Source of the DNA: Pseudobutyrivibrio sp.
Lineage (GTDB): Bacteria > Bacillota > Clostridia > Lachnospirales > Lachnospiraceae
Assembly (NCBI RefSeq): GCF_015057185.1
Contig: NZ_SVEV01000020.1
Span: 1-64,000, forward strand
Length of the DNA stretch: 64,000 nt
Direction of reading: 5' to 3'
How positions within the stretch are numbered: the stretch's first letter is position 1; each line of letters opens with the position of its first letter. The notes under the pieces were generated by a model, which saw only the letters and a list, made by a program, of their open reading frames with translations, made no database searches and was not told the origin of the DNA. Shown piece by piece: positions 52,920 through 61,445 of this stretch. The position numbers were made by a program, and so were the translations under genes.

Positions 52920-55409
52920 ATGATACAAAAAATTATTATCAAGGGCCTAGTCCAAGGAATTGGATTTAGGCCCTTTGTTGCAAAAATAGCAGACCAATTA
53001 AATATAGAAGGTTGGGTTAGAAACACTGGTGGAATAGTTACTGTCCTGGCAAAGGGTGATGAAAAAGTGCTAGGAGAGTTTTTGAATAGAATCAAAACTC
53101 AAGTTCCAACTGGTGGTTTTATTACTAATGTAGAAATAGTAAATATAGACAACCTATTTGAAATAGAAAAATGCGAATCCTTTAACGAACCAAAAGTATT
53201 ACAGAGAATAAAGGACGTTGAAAATAAAATTTTAACAGATAATATAAATGGATTTCACATTATAGAATCCGACAAGGATAGTGCAGAGAATCTCCCGCTG
53301 ATTCCTGCAGATATTGCAACTTGTCCTAAGTGTCAGGCGGAGCTGTTGGATTCTAAAAACAGAAGGTATATGCATCCATTTATTAGCTGTACAGTATGTG
53401 GCCCTCGTTATTCAATTATAGAAAAATTGCCTTACGATAGAGACACCATCACTATGGGTGATTTTGAAATGTGTTCTCAGTGCAAAAGTGAATACGAGGG
53501 TAAGGTGGACAGACGCAGACATGCTCAAACCATAGCCTGTCATGATTGTGGGCCAAAGCTTGAATTTACGCGGATTGACAGCATTACTGATGAGCCTGAT
53601 GTGGATGGAGAAGTGGATTTTGCAGGAAATCTTGCAAAAAATGGTGTTCACAGAAAGTTCACAAGTGAAATTTCAGACAATGTTAGCATGCTCCAAAATG
53701 ATAATTTAGACATTAATTATGATAATGTTGTCGGAATAATTAAGGCTAAAGATGTAATTGTCAGAGGTGGAGTGGTTGCTGTTAAAGATATAGGTGGTTA
53801 TCATTTGGTTTGTGATCCATTCAATGAAAAGGCAGTAGCGGCCCTTAGAAAGCTAAAGCATCGTGAGGAAAAAGCTTTTGCTGTAATGTTCAAGGATGTA
53901 GAGGAAATTCGACGATACGGTATCGTAAATACGGATGAAGAAAAGCTTCTGAACTCGAGTGCTCGACCAATAGTGTTGATTCAAAGAAGAAATGATATAT
54001 CTAGTGATAAAACACCAACACTTGCAGGCAATGTGTGCCTTACAAGTCCTTTTATAGGTGCAATGTTACCTTGTAATCCTCTGCAGATTATGCTTGTAAA
54101 TGAATGTGGTCCTTTGATTATGACAAGCGGAAATGCCAGCGGTGATGTGCTGGAAATCAATAATGAGAAAATGGCGGAATGGCTAGAGACAAGAGTTGCC
54201 TCTGGAGAATTTGATGATGTTCCAATAGCTATGCTAAGTCATGACCGAAGAATTCTTAGACCTATGGATGATTCTGTAATGAAGGTGGTTAGAGGTCGCC
54301 AGCAGTTTATCAGAAGAGGTAGAGGACATGTGCCTAATCCTATGGCGGTGGATATTAGGAATGAAATTTTTGCAGCAGGTGGAGATTTAAAGTCTACATT
54401 TTGTTATGTGAAAAATGGCCTCGCCTATATTAGCCAGCATTTAGGGGATTTGGAAAGTGTCAGCTGCCAGAAATTCTACAAGGATGAGCAGAAGGCTATG
54501 AAGGAAATATTCGGATTTAATCCTACCCAAATAGCGGCAGATAAGCATCCTGGATATTTCAGTAGTAGACAAGCACAAACTCAGAAGGGAACCAAATTTT
54601 ATCAACACCATAAAGCCCATGTGGCAGCTGTTATTGCGGAGCATCATATTAAAGGTCAAGTGCTTGGCTTTGCCTTTGACGGCACAGGCTATGGGGATGA
54701 TGAAACAATTTGGGGCGGTGAAGTCTTTAAATGGGATGGAGTGTCTAGGATGGATAGAGTGGCTCATCTAAAGCCTGTAAAGTTAATTGGCGGAGATGAA
54801 GGAGCTAAAAATTGCGATACGATTCTAGCTGCAATGCTTTATGATAAGGGCATCGACTATAAAGCTTTGGACAGTAGTGAGATGGCTATTATAAAGGCTG
54901 CTCTTGATAATAATATAAACACAGTCACATCTAGTTCCATGGGACGCTTGTTTGACGCAGCTGCGGCATTGCTTGATATATGCCACTACAATACCTATGA
55001 AGGCCAGGCTCCTGTAGAGCTTGAGAATATTGCCTATTCAACAAATGAATACATCCCTCTTGCAATTGCAGAAGATGGAGATACTAAAGAACTATTTAGA
55101 GATATCGTAAATACGGAAATTTACTATAATAAGAAATCTGATACAAATTGGAAGGAAATACAGGCGAAGCTTGCCAGAGGTTTTATATACGCAGTATCAG
55201 ACTATATATGTGCAGTGTCAAAGAAACATAATATTAATCAGATTGTTTTATCAGGTGGAACTTTTTTAAATAGAATTCTACTTGAAAGGACAATAGATAT
55301 TTTGGAAAAGGATGGATTCACAGTATACATAGCAAATGAACTTCCAGCGGGAGACGGGGGATTATGCTTAGGTCAAGCCTTTTTGGCTGGCGTAGATAGT
55401 GATAATTAA
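52920..55409 (+). CDS. hypF: Hydrogenase maturation carbamoyltransferase HypF
   Basis: HypF activates carbamoyl phosphate and transfers the carbamoyl group to HypE for cyanide synthesis. Domains in order are acylphosphatase (1-90, GLVQGIGFRPFVAKIA), zinc fingers (CPKCQAELLD, CTVCGPRYS, CSQCKSEYEG, CHDCGPKL), YrdC-like (~270-460) and Kae1-like with HHKAHVAAVIAEH. At 829 residues it exceeds the usual ~750. Extra sequence lies after the acylphosphatase domain (around 90-115) and between zinc fingers and YrdC (around 220-275). Its stop is one base from the opposing hypA stop. Confidence 0.93.
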   Translation: MIQKIIIKGLVQGIGFRPFVAKIADQLNIEGWVRNTGGIVTVLAKGDEKVLGEFLNRIKTQVPTGGFITNVEIVNIDNLFEIEKCESFNEPKVLQRIKDVENKILTDNINGFHIIESDKDSAENLPLIPADIATCPKCQAELLDSKNRRYMHPFISCTVCGPRYSIIEKLPYDRDTITMGDFEMCSQCKSEYEGKVDRRRHAQTIACHDCGPKLEFTRIDSITDEPDVDGEVDFAGNLAKNGVHRKFTSEISDNVSMLQNDNLDINYDNVVGIIKAKDVIVRGGVVAVKDIGGYHLVCDPFNEKAVAALRKLKHREEKAFAVMFKDVEEIRRYGIVNTDEEKLLNSSARPIVLIQRRNDISSDKTPTLAGNVCLTSPFIGAMLPCNPLQIMLVNECGPLIMTSGNASGDVLEINNEKMAEWLETRVASGEFDDVPIAMLSHDRRILRPMDDSVMKVVRGRQQFIRRGRGHVPNPMAVDIRNEIFAAGGDLKSTFCYVKNGLAYISQHLGDLESVSCQKFYKDEQKAMKEIFGFNPTQIAADKHPGYFSSRQAQTQKGTKFYQHHKAHVAAVIAEHHIKGQVLGFAFDGTGYGDDETIWGGEVFKWDGVSRMDRVAHLKPVKLIGGDEGAKNCDTILAAMLYDKGIDYKALDSSEMAIIKAALDNNINTVTSSSMGRLFDAAAALLDICHYNTYEGQAPVELENIAYSTNEYIPLAIAEDGDTKELFRDIVNTEIYYNKKSDTNWKEIQAKLARGFIYAVSDYICAVSKKHNINQIVLSGGTFLNRILLERTIDILEKDGFTVYIANELPAGDGGLCLGQAFLAGVDSDN

Positions 55410-55410
55410 T

Positions 55411-55752
55411 CTACTCAGCTTCAATGCTTTTAACTATAAAGTCAGTGCAACGGTTTAATTTTAGATTGTAGCTACCGCACTTTGGACAGACGTCCTTGAA
55501 TTGATGGCGAGTAAAATCAGCGCCACAATCCTTGCAGTGAACAAATGATTCCTTGACGGTGGCGTCTACCTTCACGCCGGCAAGAGCAGTGCCATCGCTC
55601 ATAACCTGCAAATATTCTTCAATTATTTCTGGAACGTAATCGCATTGGTCTCCGATTAACAAGTGGATTTTATTAACATGGCTGACGCCAGAAGCGTCAG
55701 CCTGTTTTTTTACTAAATTATATACATATTCTGTAACAGCTAATTCGTGCAT
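55411..55752 (-). CDS. hypA: Hydrogenase nickel incorporation protein HypA
   Basis: HypA delivers nickel to the hydrogenase large subunit. The start MHELAVTEYV places the nickel-binding Met1-His2 correctly, so ATG 55752 (GGGAGA upstream) is used rather than 55794. The zinc site is CKDCGADFTRHQFKDVCPKC. It has 113 residues. On the minus strand it follows the FIST-GGDEF gene after 34 nt, so the two are probably co-transcribed, against the direction of the other hyp genes. Confidence 0.92.
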   Translation of the reverse strand: MHELAVTEYVYNLVKKQADASGVSHVNKIHLLIGDQCDYVPEIIEEYLQVMSDGTALAGVKVDATVKESFVHCKDCGADFTRHQFKDVCPKCGSYNLKLNRCTDFIVKSIEAE

Positions 55753-55786
55753 GACTTCTCCCATATAATAAATACTATGGACATAA

Positions 55787-57559
55787 TTATACACTATTTG
55801 TAGCTCTAAATACTACCTTGTTACGGCCTGTTTCCTTGGCTTCGTAAAGAGCTGAATCAACAAGAGTAAATAGATTTCTTTTATCGAGACAGTTGTATTT
55901 GTTGATGGTAATAACACCAACGCTGATGGTAACCTTTTTAACAGGTGCAAATGATGTACTTTCCACAGATTTGCGAATTGTCTCAGCCAAATCTATGGCT
56001 TCTTTCTTTGTTACACCAGGCATAATGCCAATAAACTCCTCGCCGCCCCAACGAGCAATAATAGCTTCCTTTGGAATGGACTCATTGATACTCTTTACTA
56101 CGCCCTTTATGACTTCATCACCTATATCATGACCATAGATATCATTGACCTTTTTGAAGTGGTCAATATCAAACATAACCATGGCCATATTCCCACTTTC
56201 ATCCAATTCCTCATATTTTTTATCAAACCAATAATCGAAGGCATCTCTATTAAATAGATGAGTTAGCTGGTCATGACTGGCCATTTCAAATAGCTGCATC
56301 ACATTGTCGTTTAAATCAGCAGTTGTATGCTCCAAGAAGTTAATTAAACGGTCATTAAGTGGTACAACAGTGGTGGAAGGATTAATGTCGTTATCAATTA
56401 TTGGCTTAACCTTGTTTTCTGATTTTGCATTTCCTTCTCGAAGCCCAACAGATATAAATGTTCCATTTAGCAATCCGGCGCCTTCTTCGTTGTACAGGAT
56501 TTCGGCGAATCCACAGCTCCAAGTAGAGTTGGCATTAACCTGGTCAAAATAAGAAAATTCCTTATCTGCCAATTGATCACCCATGAGAGTCCTTCGACTC
56601 ATACATGCATAAATAAGAATAGCTTCTGGAACAAAATCCACCAGTTTATTTGCAGATTTCAATGTTCCTGCAAGCAAGTATTTTTCCTTGGCATAGGCAA
56701 GGGAGGCCTTTGTACCAGTAGGAATATTCATGGCAAATTGCAAATCGTTGTTAGTGTAATTTAAAGCAACACGACCAATGATTTTATTATCCTTCTTATA
56801 TACAAATGGAAAGGCAGAAGTATTTTCAAAGAAATATTCATTTGCTTCTACTCCTAAATATTTTCTATAAATATTAAATGCAGGCTGATTATCAATTTCT
56901 TTTACAATGCCATCTGGTGTGCTTGATGTGATTGTGAATTGTCGTCCTAATGGCTTCCAGCCCAAGTCGTGATGTATTTCTATATTTAATTCCTTACCAT
57001 ACAGTGCAACTGCAACAATTCCTCTGTCAAAAATTTTATCGTTAAGGAAAACAAGTGATAAATCCTTTGAAAGGGCAGAGGTACCAGCAATAGCACCAAA
57101 AATTGGTACATCTGGATAATGATCACTTATCTCATCTATAAATCCCTGAGGCGAAAGGGTTAAATCAGAAGACATCATGATAATACCTTTCAAATCAGAT
57201 ATACATGACAATTGGGTGCAAAATTCTCTACCTGCCTCTGAAGGAGTTATATCATGGCAGTCATAGCCCTGAACTAGGTAATTGCTTTTTTCAAAAAGAA
57301 GTAACGAAACAACAGGAAACTTGGCACTGTGTGTATCTGGAGTAAGTGCACAGTGGGAGGTCATTCCAAATATTGTAAGGTCCTGGAAAAATTCTTGAGC
57401 AAATGACAAGCCATATTGGATATAAGCAATATCTCCACTAGGCTCCACTGCTTGAAGGAGAGGAACATAGCCAGGATTTTGCTCTATATAAGCTTTAATT
57501 TGCGCAGCAAATGATTCTACTACTTCTGCTCTATCTAATACGATTCTATACTGTTTCAT
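55787..57559 (-). CDS. FIST sensor domain-GGDEF diguanylate cyclase
   Basis: This ~590-residue soluble protein has a FIST ligand-sensing module (N ~30-210 and C ~225-385, with GAIAGT and CGFAEI-type segments). A short helical linker leads to a GGDEF domain from ~425. The domain looks active: LTHLFNRDAFD, MFDIDHFKKVNDIYGHDIGDEV and ARWGGEEFIG. The RxxD inhibitory site is not seen before GGEEF. It would make cyclic di-GMP in response to a small ligand (inference). ATG 57559 has AGAGG 5 nt upstream. It lies between hypF and hypC and reads into hypA. Confidence 0.87.
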   Translation of the reverse strand: MKQYRIVLDRAEVVESFAAQIKAYIEQNPGYVPLLQAVEPSGDIAYIQYGLSFAQEFFQDLTIFGMTSHCALTPDTHSAKFPVVSLLLFEKSNYLVQGYDCHDITPSEAGREFCTQLSCISDLKGIIMMSSDLTLSPQGFIDEISDHYPDVPIFGAIAGTSALSKDLSLVFLNDKIFDRGIVAVALYGKELNIEIHHDLGWKPLGRQFTITSSTPDGIVKEIDNQPAFNIYRKYLGVEANEYFFENTSAFPFVYKKDNKIIGRVALNYTNNDLQFAMNIPTGTKASLAYAKEKYLLAGTLKSANKLVDFVPEAILIYACMSRRTLMGDQLADKEFSYFDQVNANSTWSCGFAEILYNEEGAGLLNGTFISVGLREGNAKSENKVKPIIDNDINPSTTVVPLNDRLINFLEHTTADLNDNVMQLFEMASHDQLTHLFNRDAFDYWFDKKYEELDESGNMAMVMFDIDHFKKVNDIYGHDIGDEVIKGVVKSINESIPKEAIIARWGGEEFIGIMPGVTKKEAIDLAETIRKSVESTSFAPVKKVTISVGVITINKYNCLDKRNLFTLVDSALYEAKETGRNKVVFRATNSV

Positions 57560-57730
57560 AAACACCTCTTATAAAAAATAGCGGCACTTTTACACGTATA
57601 ACAAATTACAACAATAAGACGTAAAAATAATGAAGAAATAATGTACAAATTTTGAAAAAATAGGGTCATAACAAAAGCCTTAGTGATATAATGAAAAAGC
57701 TTGAAATAGAACGGAAATGGGAGAAGTAAA

Positions 57731-57940
57731 ATGTGTGTTGCAATACCGGGATTAGTTAAAAAATTAAAAGATGGCAAGGTTACTGTAGATTTTAATGGAA
57801 ATGAAGTTGAAGCCTATGCCGGACTTGTTAAAGTAAAGGAAGGGGATTACGCTCTTGTTCATGCAGGCTGTGTTATACAGACTTTGAAAAAGGATGAGGC
57901 GGAAGAAATAATTGAGCTGATGGGAGGCCTGGAAGGGTAA
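57731..57940 (+). CDS. hypC: Hydrogenase assembly chaperone HypC
   Basis: This 69-residue chaperone works with HypD to carry iron with its CO and cyanide ligands to the large subunit. The start MCVAIPG puts the essential Cys at position 2. The OB-like body with VKVKEGDYALVHAGCVIQ is typical. GGGAGAAG lies just upstream of ATG. The stop shares one base with the hypD start. It begins a plus-strand unit hypC-hypD-hypE, divergent from FIST-GGDEF-hypA. Confidence 0.94.
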   Translation: MCVAIPGLVKKLKDGKVTVDFNGNEVEAYAGLVKVKEGDYALVHAGCVIQTLKKDEAEEIIELMGGLEG

Positions 57941-58977
57941 TGGAATTCTCACAGCTTGTTGATTATTTGAGAAATTATGATGGTCCTAAAATCAGGTTAA
58001 TGGAGGTATGTGGTAGTCATACGCATGCAATATCAGAGCATGGCATTAGAGATATATTATCGCCTAACATTGAGCTACTGTCGGGGCCTGGGTGTCCAGT
58101 CTGCGTTACTCCTACAGCTTATGTGGACAAGCTCATAGAGCTTAGCTTAATAAATGGTACAACGGTAGTTACTTTTGGAGATTTGCTTAGAGTGCCAGGC
58201 TCCAAGGAGAGTCTCAATGAGGCAAAGGGCAGAGGCGGTTCAGTGGAGATGGTATATTCTCCAATGGATGTACTTGATTTGGCTAAGAGGCATCCGGATA
58301 GAAATTTTGTTTTTGCAGCAGTAGGATTTGAAACTACTGCACCTATTTACACACTACTACTGGATAATGTTTTATCTAAGGGACTCAAGAATATACAGAT
58401 TTTGACAGCCTTGAAAACAATGCCAGGTGCTATTGGATTCCTATGTGAAAACGGAGCTAATATAGACGGCTTCATCGCACCTGGACATGTAAGTGCTGTA
58501 ACAGGAGCCCAGTATTTTGATGAGCTGGCCAGCAAATATAAGATTCCCTTTGCAGTATCTGGATTTGCTGCCAAGGAGCTTATAATTGCCATATACGGCC
58601 TGATTCAAATGGTTCTTAACAAGGATTACAGTGTAAAGAATTTCTACACCTCGGTTGTGGACAATGAAAAAAATCCTATCATAGAGAAACAATTAGCCAA
58701 ATACTTTGAACCAGCTGATGTTGCATGGAGAGGAATGGGGATTATTGAAAACTCTGGCTTAATATTAAAGGAAGAATATGCACAGTTTGATGCAGGAAGC
58801 ATTGGACTTGATGTGGATAACAAGAAAAATAAAGCTTGCCGTTGTGGAGATATCCTTATGGGCAAAGCAAAACCAGAAGATTGTCCACTATTTAAAAAGG
58901 CATGCAGCCCTATGACACCACAGGGGGCTTGCATGGTATCAGAAGAAGGAAGTTGTTTTAACGCATGGAGAAGATAA
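57940..58977 (+). CDS. hypD: Hydrogenase maturation protein HypD
   Basis: HypD is the iron-sulfur scaffold for assembling Fe(CN)2CO with HypC. Conserved blocks are seen: LMEVCGSHTHAISEHGIRD, LLSGPGCPVCVTP, AVGFETTAP and IAPGHVSAV. The C-terminal cluster ligands lie in CRCGDILMGKAKPEDCPLF and GACMVSEEGSC. It has 345 residues. It overlaps hypC by 1 nt and hypE by 13 nt. Confidence 0.95.
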   Translation: MEFSQLVDYLRNYDGPKIRLMEVCGSHTHAISEHGIRDILSPNIELLSGPGCPVCVTPTAYVDKLIELSLINGTTVVTFGDLLRVPGSKESLNEAKGRGGSVEMVYSPMDVLDLAKRHPDRNFVFAAVGFETTAPIYTLLLDNVLSKGLKNIQILTALKTMPGAIGFLCENGANIDGFIAPGHVSAVTGAQYFDELASKYKIPFAVSGFAAKELIIAIYGLIQMVLNKDYSVKNFYTSVVDNEKNPIIEKQLAKYFEPADVAWRGMGIIENSGLILKEEYAQFDAGSIGLDVDNKKNKACRCGDILMGKAKPEDCPLFKKACSPMTPQGACMVSEEGSCFNAWRR

Positions 58978-59966
58978 TTATGGAGCACGGCTCAGGTGGT
59001 CGTGCAACTGGAGAATTAATTAGAGAAATATTTGAAAGTCAGTTCAATAGTGATGTGCTCTCAGAAATGGAGGATGCAGCAGTCATCCCAGGAGAAGCCA
59101 CCATTGCTATGACTACAGACAGCTTTGTAGTAACACCACTTGAATTTCCAGGTGGAGACATTGGCAGACTATGCATCTGCGGAACCGTCAATGATTTATG
59201 TATGCGAGGGGCTATACCTAAATACATCACCTGTGGATTTATTTTGGAAGAAGGTGCTGAGGTAGAAACTCTCAGACGCATAGTAAAATCAATGGCTGAA
59301 ACCGCCAACGAAGCTGGTGTAAAAATAGTTGCTGGTGACACCAAAGTCATCGAAGGCAATGGAGGAATCTACATCAATACCGCTGGAGTAGGCTTTGTAC
59401 CAAAGGGTGTAGACATCAAAGCCAAAAACGCAGCCCCAGATGATGTGATCATCGTATCAGGCAATGTAGGTGACCATCATGCCACCATCCTCAGCCAGCG
59501 AATGGGCATCAAAAACACAATCCAAAGCGACAATGCACCACTACAGGAAATGGTTGGCAAACTCGTAGCAAGCCACATTCCCGTTCATGTCCTCAGAGAC
59601 GTTACACGTGGCGGCCTTGCCACGGTACTAAAAGAACTTGCCCTATCTAGCAGCCTTAGATTTGACATCCACTCTGACAAACTACCAATCGACCTACAAG
59701 TCAAATCCTTTTGCAAACTACTAGGACTTGACCCACTATACATGGGCAACGAAGGCAAATTAGTTGCAATCCTACCAAAGCAGTACGCTGACGATGCACT
59801 AGCCATCATCAAGTCCTGCAACTACGGCGCCAACGCCTGCATAATTGGCTCCGTCAACCAACCTACCGACGAAATCGAAACTGGAGCCCTCATCATGCAC
59901 ACCGAAATTGGAGGCAAACGTTTCCTTGACATCCTTCAAGGCGAAGGCCTGCCACGTATATGTTAA
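58965..59966 (+). CDS. hypE: Hydrogenase maturation dehydratase HypE
   Basis: HypE dehydrates the carbamoylated C-terminal cysteine to thiocyanate, the cyanide donor. It has 333 residues of the PurM-like ATPase fold, with MEHGSGGRATGELI at the start, DSFVVTPLEFPGGDIG, and the essential PRIC C-terminus. Codon choice shifts in the last third (more ACC/GCC/ATC codons than neighbours). The last Cys codon and stop lie within a 7-bp direct repeat (ATGTTAA) at the border of the palindromic element that follows. Confidence 0.94.
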   Translation: MEKIIMEHGSGGRATGELIREIFESQFNSDVLSEMEDAAVIPGEATIAMTTDSFVVTPLEFPGGDIGRLCICGTVNDLCMRGAIPKYITCGFILEEGAEVETLRRIVKSMAETANEAGVKIVAGDTKVIEGNGGIYINTAGVGFVPKGVDIKAKNAAPDDVIIVSGNVGDHHATILSQRMGIKNTIQSDNAPLQEMVGKLVASHIPVHVLRDVTRGGLATVLKELALSSSLRFDIHSDKLPIDLQVKSFCKLLGLDPLYMGNEGKLVAILPKQYADDALAIIKSCNYGANACIIGSVNQPTDEIETGALIMHTEIGGKRFLDILQGEGLPRIC

Positions 59967-60656
59967 AGCGTCTATCCAGGGTGTCCACCCATTAACCTGG
60001 CGCCCCGGCCACAACCATACACTATTGTAAACTACTGTGCCCCTGCCGACCTCGCCCCGCCCGCCCCTGTCCATAACACCTCGCAAGAATATTTTGTTTC
60101 CCTAATATGCAAAGAATCGCATCTTTATTGGCATGTGTCTTTCTCATGTCTGCACAATTTTGAAAAAAGTATTTTATGGGCGGACACAACTAACTAAACT
60201 AGTGCAACTCAGGCTCAGGGGGAATTGGGTGATTTGGGAGTGCGCTTAGAAAATTAAAAGCAGGATTATCAATATATTGGCATGCGCCGCTAGGACGGCG
60301 GCGCAAGTGCGACACGCGACACGATGTCGTATAAAGCACGGTGCCAATATATGATAATCCTGCTTTTTAAATTTTCTTAGCAAACGTACTATGAACCCAA
60401 TTTCCCCTTGAGACCTGAGTTGTACCAATTTAAAAAACTAATATGTCCGCCCAACGAAAATACATTTTTCAAAATAGTTCATCCATAGAAAGACACATGC
60501 GGATGCTCCCTTTTGCATATTGGGAAACTACAATATTCGCGAAATTGTGTTATGGACAGGGGCGGGCGGGGCGAGGCCGGCAGGGGCACATATAGAAGCT
60601 GGAAAGGTTGTGGCCGGGGCATTGGGGGCATGTAAGTGGACACCCTGGATAGAAAC
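59967..60656. mobile_element. Giant palindromic element, ~690 bp, flanked by 7-bp direct repeats
   Basis: The two arms are inverse copies over almost their whole length around a centre near 60312. The outer 18 bp are identical (TCTATCCAGGGTGTCCAC at 59971-59988, complement at 60636-60653). An inner block, 60260-60282 against 60342-60363, is also nearly identical. At the centre are two GC-rich hairpins (GCGCCG/CGGCGC and CGACA/TGTCG). ATGTTAA occurs at 59960-59966 and 60657-60663 in direct orientation, like a target-site duplication. No credible gene lies inside. A partial second copy begins the window. It resembles a non-autonomous MITE-like element, but its family is unknown to me. Confidence 0.72.
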
Positions 60657-60696
60657 ATGTTAACAGAACTTTCATATTTTATTTAGTGGTGGTTGT

Positions 60697-60704
60697 GCTA
60701 TAAT
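60697..60704 (+). promoter_or_regulatory. Promoter of the CheY-like gene
   Basis: TGCTATAAT is a good extended -10 ending at 60704, some 50 nt before the start codon. The -35 is poor. Confidence 0.5.
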
Positions 60705-60753
60705 AAACGTAAACACATCCAAATATAAACGTTAAGTAGTTAGGAGGATGCTT

Positions 60754-61137
60754 TTGGGAAAGACAGTTTTAATAGTTGACGACTCCAAGTTTATGAGAGC
60801 TGTCGTTAGAGGCGAAGTCGAAAGAAATGGTTGTACGGTTATTGCTGAGGCAGATTGTAGCGATGGAGCAGTAGAGAAATATAAACAGTACAAACCTGAT
60901 ATAGTTACAATGGACATAACAATGACGGTTGACGGTCACACTGTGGGACGTAGTTCAAACGGAATTGACGCCATTAAACAGATTAAAGAATATGATCCGG
61001 ATGCAAAAATTCTTGTGGTTAGTGCAATGGGACAAAAGTGTTATGTAATTGAGGCTATTGAGGCGGGAGCCAAGGATTTCGTTATTAAGCCATTTGACGA
61101 GGCTAGATTCGCAGAGGCGTTAGCACACTTCAAATGA
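60754..61137 (+). CDS. CheY-like stand-alone response regulator with a loop insertion
   Basis: This ~127-residue protein is a single receiver domain: VLIVDDSKFMR, phosphoacceptor Asp in IVTMDITM, LVVSAMG and Lys in FVIKPFD. After MDITM, where CheY-type proteins have Pro and a short turn, it carries about eight extra residues (TVDGHTVGRSSNG). TTG 60754 is favoured as start: AGGAGG ends at 60747 directly against an ATG at 60748, leaving no spacing for it. No chemotaxis genes are nearby. It ends in a terminator. Confidence 0.85.
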   Translation: MGKTVLIVDDSKFMRAVVRGEVERNGCTVIAEADCSDGAVEKYKQYKPDIVTMDITMTVDGHTVGRSSNGIDAIKQIKEYDPDAKILVVSAMGQKCYVIEAIEAGAKDFVIKPFDEARFAEALAHFK

Positions 61138-61153
61138 AAACTCAATAATGAAC

Positions 61154-61180
61154 AAAAAGGACTGGTAACAGTCCTTTTTG
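61154..61180 (+). terminator. Terminator after the CheY-like gene
   Basis: The stem AAAAAGGACTG / CAGTCCTTTTT is followed by GATT. Confidence 0.85.
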
Positions 61181-61251
61181 ATTGTATACAATGGAAACTT
61201 TTATGTTATTTTGAATAACGATATGATAGATTGTGCAAAATTGGACAAAGT

Positions 61252-61277
61252 AAAAAGACCGAATAATCGGTCTTTTT
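61252..61277. terminator. Second terminator-like hairpin
   Basis: AAAAAGACCGA-ATAA-TCGGTCTTTTT is symmetric and could end transcription from either side. Otherwise 61138-61445 holds only the promoter below. Confidence 0.75.
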
Positions 61278-61410
61278 GAGGGGAGTATAAATAATTAATA
61301 AGGGTATGACAAGGAAACTCCTCGCCACGTCTCCGATTATAATATAGAATAATAGTGAATGCAATAAAAATAATTTCATGTGCATAAATAGGTGCAAGCC
61401 GCGCCTGTAA

Positions 61411-61439
61411 TTGACACTATTCTTTCCAAAGGCTAAGAT
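61411..61439 (+). promoter_or_regulatory. Promoter placing the start at or next to the methyltransferase ATG
   Basis: TTGACA at 61411-61416 and TAAGAT at 61434-61439 are 17 bp apart. Transcription would start about 61446, the first base of the gene. Confidence 0.6.
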
Positions 61440-61445
61440 AATTTT

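Noticed and set aside
59799..60086. Minus-strand frames across the hypE end and left palindrome arm
   Set aside because: Composition follows the GC-rich repeat and the complement of hypE; no protein motif is seen.
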